Positions 59,366 through 64,000 of a stretch of DNA of 64,000 nucleotides are shown here, in pieces. Both the position numbers and the translations under genes were made by a program. Each line of letters starts with the position of its first letter. The first letter of the stretch is position 1. The stretch spans positions 5,270,001 to 5,334,000 of the forward strand of contig OZ244956.1 in NCBI GenBank assembly GCA_965222505.1, written 5' to 3'. The notes under the pieces are model-generated. The model was not told the origin of the DNA. It worked only from the letters and a program-made list of their open reading frames with translations, and did no database searches. The stretch comes from G965222505 sp965222505 (GTDB taxonomy: Bacteria; Bacteroidota; Rhodothermia; Rhodothermales; DATKEJ01).

Positions 59366-60352
59366 ATGAAACGCTTCTTTACCCAAGGTCTTTTTGCATT
59401 GTTGTTGTTGGGTTTGGTCGAACTGGGTATGGCCCAGATTACCCTTCGAAATTTTGACCCCAATTCAGATAAGGCAATTTGGTTTGCCGATGCAGAGTTG
59501 CCGGTAGATAGTGGATTTGTTCATGGTACGAATCAGTTTAATGATAAGGCAAAAGTGACCGCTTTTACACTTCCTGAAGGCATGGATGCGGGTGTGGTGC
59601 AGACGGTTCGGGTGTTCTTTGGCTTCAAAAGCAGTGGACTAACCACCGAAACGTATGATATTGAAGTCTACAACGGGGATGCAGAAACCGGCCCAACAGA
59701 TCTGATAGGGGGGCAAACGTATAACTTGGCCGATGTTGAAGCCACTACAGACCTTCAGCGTATTAGTTTTTCAACGCCAACCGTACACGTGCTGGATACG
59801 CCCCTCAAAGGGCCGCTCGTCGTTGGGCAGTCGTTTTTTGTAGGGGTAAACTATGGCGCTTATGGTCAGGAAGCATGGAATAATGCCGCAATAGGTGCAA
59901 CCGATCTTTTGGGTGTCCGTGTCGCTGAAGATTGGGAATTATGGGAAGATGATTCCTGGCATAACATCTCAGACTCCTGGCTTGGGGATCGCGACGGAAC
60001 TTTTGGCAGCGGCACCGATGGCTTCTACATGCTCATCGAAGTAGATGTAGCCGAGACGACTGTTGCCAACGAGCCCGGTGAATTGCCTGCAACGTTAAAG
60101 CTGGGTGCCAATTTCCCCAACCCCTTCCGATCCCAAACCACAATTACCTATTCACTGGATACCCCCGGCCAGGTGGCCCTGACGGTGCATGATGTGCTCG
60201 GCAAGGAAGTGGCACGCTTAGTAGATGAAACCCAGGCTGCCGGGCATCACCAATCCGTCTTTACCCCAACGGATTTGCCCAGCGGCACGTATTTCTATAC
60301 CCTCCGTACCGGGAATCATCACCTGACACGTGCCTTATTCCTGACACGGTAA
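59366..60352 (+). CDS. Secreted protein with T9SS sorting domain
   Basis: 328 residues. Signal peptide ending 'ELGMAQ'. The central ~220 residues are not recognised. They are beta-rich and acidic, with 'VRVFFGFKSSGLTTETYDIEVYNGD' and a 'GDRDGTFGSGTDGFYMLIEV' motif. The last ~80 residues 'ANFPNPFRSQTTITYSLDTPGQVALTV..GTYFYTLRTGNHHLTRALFLTR' form a T9SS type A sorting domain. So it is a cell-surface or secreted protein of unknown role, the third such in this window. Its stop lies 4 bases from that of the convergent LytTR gene. Confidence 0.85.
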   Translation: MKRFFTQGLFALLLLGLVELGMAQITLRNFDPNSDKAIWFADAELPVDSGFVHGTNQFNDKAKVTAFTLPEGMDAGVVQTVRVFFGFKSSGLTTETYDIEVYNGDAETGPTDLIGGQTYNLADVEATTDLQRISFSTPTVHVLDTPLKGPLVVGQSFFVGVNYGAYGQEAWNNAAIGATDLLGVRVAEDWELWEDDSWHNISDSWLGDRDGTFGSGTDGFYMLIEVDVAETTVANEPGELPATLKLGANFPNPFRSQTTITYSLDTPGQVALTVHDVLGKEVARLVDETQAAGHHQSVFTPTDLPSGTYFYTLRTGNHHLTRALFLTR

Positions 60353-60356
60353 ATGC

Positions 60357-61181
60357 CTATAAGGTCAGTCTTTTCTTGAGTAATTTGGACCGTTCCCGGC
60401 TTGCGATGACTTCGTGGTTGGTTGTAAGGATGATCTTGTACCGGCCACTAAACCAGGCGATCATTTCCTTGATATGGTCCAATTGGACCAGCGCTGAACG
60501 ATGGACCCGCATAAAGTGTTGTGGATCAAGGCGTTCTTCGAGTTGCTCCAGGGTATAATTAACAATGTATTGGGCCGCCTTGGGGGCCTGACCGGTCTTT
60601 TCATTCAAAACGACCAGCCGTGTAATCCCATCCCGAACTTCAGCACACAGGATTTGCCGGGTATGCACCACCAAGATTCGGTCTCGGAAGGGGATGGATA
60701 CCTGTTGCAGATAGGCGGTTGAAACCGGATGCGGATTTTGTACCATCTGTTGATCAAGCCAGTCCAGTAAATCACCGAACCGGGCCTCATTTTTTGCCCG
60801 TTCCTGGGGTTGTTGGATCAGCCGTTCTGCGCGCCCAATGGCTTCCTCAAGCTCTTCGGTTGAGATCGGTTTTAGGAGGTAATCTACCGCATTCGCACGG
60901 AAAGCCTTTAACGCATATTGGTCATAGGCCGTGGTAAAGATGACCACCGGCGTTTGCTTCGGGGAAAGCCGTTCCAGGACGCCAAATCCATCCATCTCGG
61001 GCATCTGCACATCCAGAAAGAGCAAGTCGACGGGTTGTTTTTCAAGGTGTTGCATGGCTTCAATCCCGTCCCTGGCTTCTCCGGTCAACGCAATTCGGCC
61101 GGCTTCGATGAATGGTGCAAGTAAGGTGCGAAGCCGTTGCCGCGCAGGGGTTTCGTCGTCAACGATGAGGGCACTGATCAT
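60357..61181 (-). CDS. LytTR family response regulator
   Basis: 274 residues. Receiver domain (about 1-120) with acidic pocket 'VDDE', phospho-acceptor Asp57 in 'LLFLDVQMPEMDG', 'TTAYDQYALKAF' and the conserved lysine of 'YLLKPIS'. A helical linker (about 122-165) precedes a C-terminal LytTR DNA-binding domain (about 170-274, 'MRVHRSALVQLDHIKEM..HEVIASRERSKLLKKRL'). LytTR regulators act on promoters of surface or exported products. Probably the partner of the sensor kinase encoded 14 bases upstream. Confidence 0.95.
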   Translation of the reverse strand: MISALIVDDETPARQRLRTLLAPFIEAGRIALTGEARDGIEAMQHLEKQPVDLLFLDVQMPEMDGFGVLERLSPKQTPVVIFTTAYDQYALKAFRANAVDYLLKPISTEELEEAIGRAERLIQQPQERAKNEARFGDLLDWLDQQMVQNPHPVSTAYLQQVSIPFRDRILVVHTRQILCAEVRDGITRLVVLNEKTGQAPKAAQYIVNYTLEQLEERLDPQHFMRVHRSALVQLDHIKEMIAWFSGRYKIILTTNHEVIASRERSKLLKKRLTL

Positions 61182-61195
61182 ATGGGTTCATCCGG

Positions 61196-63760
61196 TTAGG
61201 AAGCAGGAATTTCTTCTGGGTCCGGGTTAAGGTACGAAGGGCCATCACTTCCAGTCAAAGGAATCAGCATGCGGACGGTAGTGCCCTGCTCGGGATTGCT
61301 GGAAAACCTGAGGAGGTCCGTGCGGCCATAAATTTGAACCAGCCGCGCCGAAACATTACGTAAACCGGTTCCCATAAACGGCTGATCTACGGCCTCCACT
61401 TCGCCTTGTCCGAAAAGGGCAGGCAAGCCGATGCCCGTATCCTGAACCTTCAACTCGGCCAGGGTTTCATGGTGCAAGGTGCTGGAGAGCGAGAGGGTGC
61501 CGCCCAGCCGTTTTTTGGATAGCCCGTGTTCGACAGCATTCTCAACCAGGGTTTGTAAGGCGAAAGCGGGGATCGGTATGGACATCAGGCCTGGGTCCAT
61601 TGCCCATTCGACCTTGAGTCGATCCGAGAACCGCATTTGTTCGATGGACAAGTAGTGGTTGATCAATTTTGTCTCGCCTTTCAGGGATATGAATGGGCGG
61701 CTCCTTGTTTGGAGGATATGCCTGAAGATTGCAGAGAGGTGCCCTACGGCTTTAACAGCATCCTTGGGTTGTTCCTCAATAAAGGCCGTTATGGTATTCA
61801 GGGTGTTAAACAGAAAATGGGGATTGATCTGTGCCCTCAAGGCTTCCAGCCTGGATTCTGCTGTGGTTCGAATAAGGGCTTTTTCCCGTTCAAGGTAATT
61901 GAGTCGTTCAATAGCCAGGGCAAGCTGGTTACACAAGGTCCGCAGTAAATCGACATCTTCAAGGTTGTAGACCGCCCTGCGGTTTGACTTGCGGCCTAGG
62001 ACGAGCAAGCCAAAAGGTTTTTGATCATCCAGAATGGGAATGATCAAGTCTGCCCCTTTGCTGATTAGGGCCTCATTGATCTCCTGCGGCAAGGTGCTTT
62101 CATTCAACTCGACGTTGTGTGCCCATACCCGGCCATCATCTACGATGTGCGGCCAGGTCTCGTGCAGCGTATCGAGTGTGAGAAATGGCGGTTCAGGTTG
62201 GTAGGCGGCCTCAACCCATTCCTCCTCAGGTGTTGCGGCATGAAGAAATAATCTGGCCGATTGCGATTGGAAGGCCTCACCCACTTCCTGAATCGTCTTT
62301 TGTGCAAGGACTGTTGGTGAAGTAATGGTACGCATCTGCTCTGCAAACCGACCCAGTTTTTGGAGCCGTTTCTGACGCTCGGCCATAAAAAAGGAACGGG
62401 TATAACCTCTGACATGCCGGGACAACCGTTCGAAGACGAACAAGAGCAAGACCACATAGAGCCCTGCACCCACAGCCTGAGAGAGGCCGACGTGCTCGAA
62501 ATAAGGGCTTATCAGCGCCATCCCGGCAACGAATGCAAAAAAGACAGATCCCAGGATGGTCAGGTAGGTAAGGGCACGGGTGAGGACCTGGTCGACTTTC
62601 CCATACTTCAGGGTGGCAACCGAGACGAGCAAGACAGGTGCCACGCAGAACAACTGGCCCGCCACCACCAACCAACCTGCAGCGGTATCGGTAACCGTGC
62701 CCAATAAGGGGACCACCCCAAAGATCGAAAGGGCACCCAATACGGCCACGAGGAAGACCAGCACGCTACCCACACGGCTCCAGTTACTCGGCGATGGTCC
62801 GGGGTCCTGTGTGCCTCCAGCGAGAGACAATACGAGGTTTAGCCCGGTAGCCGCCGCGATGTAGCAACACACGTAAAACAGAATAGGACCCACCAGGGCC
62901 CCAAACGTGATGGGCGCAATCCACCCTGGATAAATGCGACTGATAAAGGCTCCGGCAGCAAAGACCACAGGGGGGAGGTAAACCAGGGCCAAAAGCCAGC
63001 CCTTTGTATGTTTAAAGAGGTTCCAATCGCTTAGAATCTTGTGTAGCAAGAGGGCAGGAAATCCGATCCAACCGGCAAAACTAACGAGGGTAAAGAGGTC
63101 AAATATGAGGTCGTACACCGGGCCGGCCAGATCGGGTGGGCCGATGATGTTGATCATCAGAATGCGTATGAGGTTGCCGCTTACCCAGATGGCCGAGGCC
63201 AGAATCAGGAAAAAGGATAAACGTGCCGTTCGGCTTCGGAAGGAAAGGGGGCCCACGATAAACAACGCGAGCAGATGGATAAACGCCCCCAACATAAACC
63301 CCCAGATCGAGGCTTGCCATAACCCGTTGCTTAGCGGATAGAGAAACGTAGGGTAACTGCTAAACTGAACCTCAATTTCAAGAAAATCATCCCGTTTCAC
63401 CCAATAGAGACGCCGATCTCCAGGTGCGATTCCTTTTACAGCCTGTTTTACATCATCAGCTTTGAAATATTGTTGGTACTCGATGGTGTAGAGGGCATCA
63501 TGCGTTCGTAACCCTTGTTGATAAGCCGGGCCTCGGGGAAAAACATATTCAGCAGAGATCTGGCCGTCTCGGTCTTCCCAGCGTACCCAATCGTACCCGC
63601 GCTGGGCAGGAGCGGTAAAAGATGAATCCCGCAACACAGGGAGCAAACTGACCCAGTCCTGAATCAACCGACCGACGGGCAGCAACGACACAAGGACCAA
63701 CCCCAGGACAAAAACCCCTATCTGAAAGGGCGAGCGTGTAAAAAAGAAGCGTTGCAACAT
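61196..63760 (-). CDS. LytS-type sensor histidine kinase with PDZ-like and GAF domains
   Basis: 854 residues. One helix (about 15-30), a PDZ-like extracytoplasmic domain (about 60-132, 'AEYVFPRGPAYQQGLRTHDAL..AVKGIAPGDRRLYWVKR'), then about nine membrane helices (145-445), a GAF domain (about 475-620) and the His_kinase/HATPase_c output. The phosphorylated His648 is in 'LEALRAQINPHFLFNTLNTI'. N-box 'TLVENAVEHGLS' and 'DTGIGLP' mark the ATPase. It is followed 14 bases later by the LytTR regulator. PDZ plus GAF suggests sensing of a peptide or membrane signal and a small-molecule signal. Confidence 0.93.
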   Translation of the reverse strand: MLQRFFFTRSPFQIGVFVLGLVLVSLLPVGRLIQDWVSLLPVLRDSSFTAPAQRGYDWVRWEDRDGQISAEYVFPRGPAYQQGLRTHDALYTIEYQQYFKADDVKQAVKGIAPGDRRLYWVKRDDFLEIEVQFSSYPTFLYPLSNGLWQASIWGFMLGAFIHLLALFIVGPLSFRSRTARLSFFLILASAIWVSGNLIRILMINIIGPPDLAGPVYDLIFDLFTLVSFAGWIGFPALLLHKILSDWNLFKHTKGWLLALVYLPPVVFAAGAFISRIYPGWIAPITFGALVGPILFYVCCYIAAATGLNLVLSLAGGTQDPGPSPSNWSRVGSVLVFLVAVLGALSIFGVVPLLGTVTDTAAGWLVVAGQLFCVAPVLLVSVATLKYGKVDQVLTRALTYLTILGSVFFAFVAGMALISPYFEHVGLSQAVGAGLYVVLLLFVFERLSRHVRGYTRSFFMAERQKRLQKLGRFAEQMRTITSPTVLAQKTIQEVGEAFQSQSARLFLHAATPEEEWVEAAYQPEPPFLTLDTLHETWPHIVDDGRVWAHNVELNESTLPQEINEALISKGADLIIPILDDQKPFGLLVLGRKSNRRAVYNLEDVDLLRTLCNQLALAIERLNYLEREKALIRTTAESRLEALRAQINPHFLFNTLNTITAFIEEQPKDAVKAVGHLSAIFRHILQTRSRPFISLKGETKLINHYLSIEQMRFSDRLKVEWAMDPGLMSIPIPAFALQTLVENAVEHGLSKKRLGGTLSLSSTLHHETLAELKVQDTGIGLPALFGQGEVEAVDQPFMGTGLRNVSARLVQIYGRTDLLRFSSNPEQGTTVRMLIPLTGSDGPSYLNPDPEEIPAS

Positions 63761-63840
63761 GACCGGGGCTGGGTGAGACGACCTGCCGGAATATACATAC
63801 GGAAAGACTGGTATTGTGCAGGATACGTATCTTGCCGCCT

Positions 63841-64000
63841 ATGCCAAAGGTAAAATCAAATCCCCGCTCGGTAAGGAGCCAGGTACTGGCCCATTTGATG
63901 CGGATTCAGGAAGATGCAGCCTACATCAGCCGGTTGAGGCTGGGACAGGGTTCTGACCGCAATCGAAGAGCGGTTCGGAATTATGTGTCCGGGATCACCC
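63841..64000 (+). CDS. RsmB-like 16S rRNA methyltransferase, N-terminal fragment; 3' end outside window
   Basis: Begins at ATG 63841 ('PKVKSNPRSVRSQVLAHLMRI') and stays open to the last base, so only about 53 residues are visible. 'SQVLAHLMRIQEDAAYISRL..DRNRRAVRNYVSGIT' follows the pattern of the NusB-like RNA-binding domain at the start of RsmB ('VEEGGAYANLAL..DRALATELVYGVLR'). RsmB makes m5C967 in 16S rRNA. A lone NusB or a related Fmt-adjacent protein is possible. It is divergent from the sensor kinase (80-base gap). Confidence 0.45.
   Translation, partial: MPKVKSNPRSVRSQVLAHLMRIQEDAAYISRLRLGQGSDRNRRAVRNYVSGIT

Noticed and set aside
1..64000. CRISPR arrays, transposase genes, prophage genes, toxin-antitoxin or restriction systems
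   Set aside because: Read for direct repeats with spacers, transposase motifs and defence domains on both strands; none found. The AlbA_2 protein (33572-34237) alone does not indicate a defence system.

Overview
The window carries about 57 supportable protein genes and no rRNA, tRNA, CRISPR array or transposase gene. Gene content points to the Bacteroidota/Rhodothermota (Rhodothermales-like) lineage. The signs are secreted proteins ending in a type IX secretion (T9SS) sorting domain (7435-9294, 54778-56940, 59366-60352), a LytS/LytTR two-component pair, a DUF1015-serA-serC run, weak Shine-Dalgarno use and moderately high GC. This placement is inferred from gene families only. Most of the window is ordinary chromosomal housekeeping, and nothing looks like a phage, plasmid or integrated island.

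Layout. 1-7136: end of a GT4 glycosyltransferase, two tiny PLDc_N-like membrane proteins, dusB, htpX, pyrD, a PhyH-type dioxygenase and a polytopic membrane protein. 7435-9294: a secreted seven-blade FG-GAP propeller with a strong terminator after it. 9399-13355: a small basic protein, rsgA and topA. 13356-13976: a 620-base gap with two related palindromic elements and other hairpins. 13977-20744 (minus strand): DUF1015, serA, serC, then the three-subunit transhydrogenase pntA1-pntA2-pntB. 20902-24161: a small CxxC protein, a half-size asparaginase and an 814-residue GAF protein. 24380-28555: LolC/E-like permease, peroxiredoxin, moaD-moaE, DUF2147 and an SH3/beta-barrel protein. 28656-34237: lipoprotein, divergent squalene/phytoene-synthase-like protein, purM, plsY, gpsA and an AlbA_2 protein. 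34288-38007: HhH coiled-coil membrane protein, OmpA/BON protein, nitrilase and purC. 37988-40391: LacI regulator divergent from a MalK/UgpC-type ATPase. 40388-47415: a cell-wall cluster. 47545-54728: CrtI/PYROXD2-like oxidoreductase, membrane acyltransferase, DUF1080 lipoprotein and PHP lipoprotein. 54778-64000: Tat/T9SS multicopper oxidase, TVP38, DUF2461-like, enoyl-CoA hydratase, T9SS protein, LytTR regulator, sensor kinase and the first codons of an rsmB-like gene.

The most interesting locus is 40388-47415. An FHA protein with an FhaA-like N-terminus is followed by an unannotated 28-codon single-span membrane peptide and a 1154-residue fusion of a SEDS glycosyltransferase (RodA/FtsW type) with a class B penicillin-binding protein. 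A PBP1C gene is divergent from them. This looks like a condensed version of the actinobacterial fhaA-fhaB-rodA-pbpA arrangement.

Non-coding points of interest are a repeat of about 66 bp present twice (2508-2573 and 28560-28625), a MITE-like inverted repeat just upstream of topA, and several convergent gene pairs whose stop codons overlap tail to tail.
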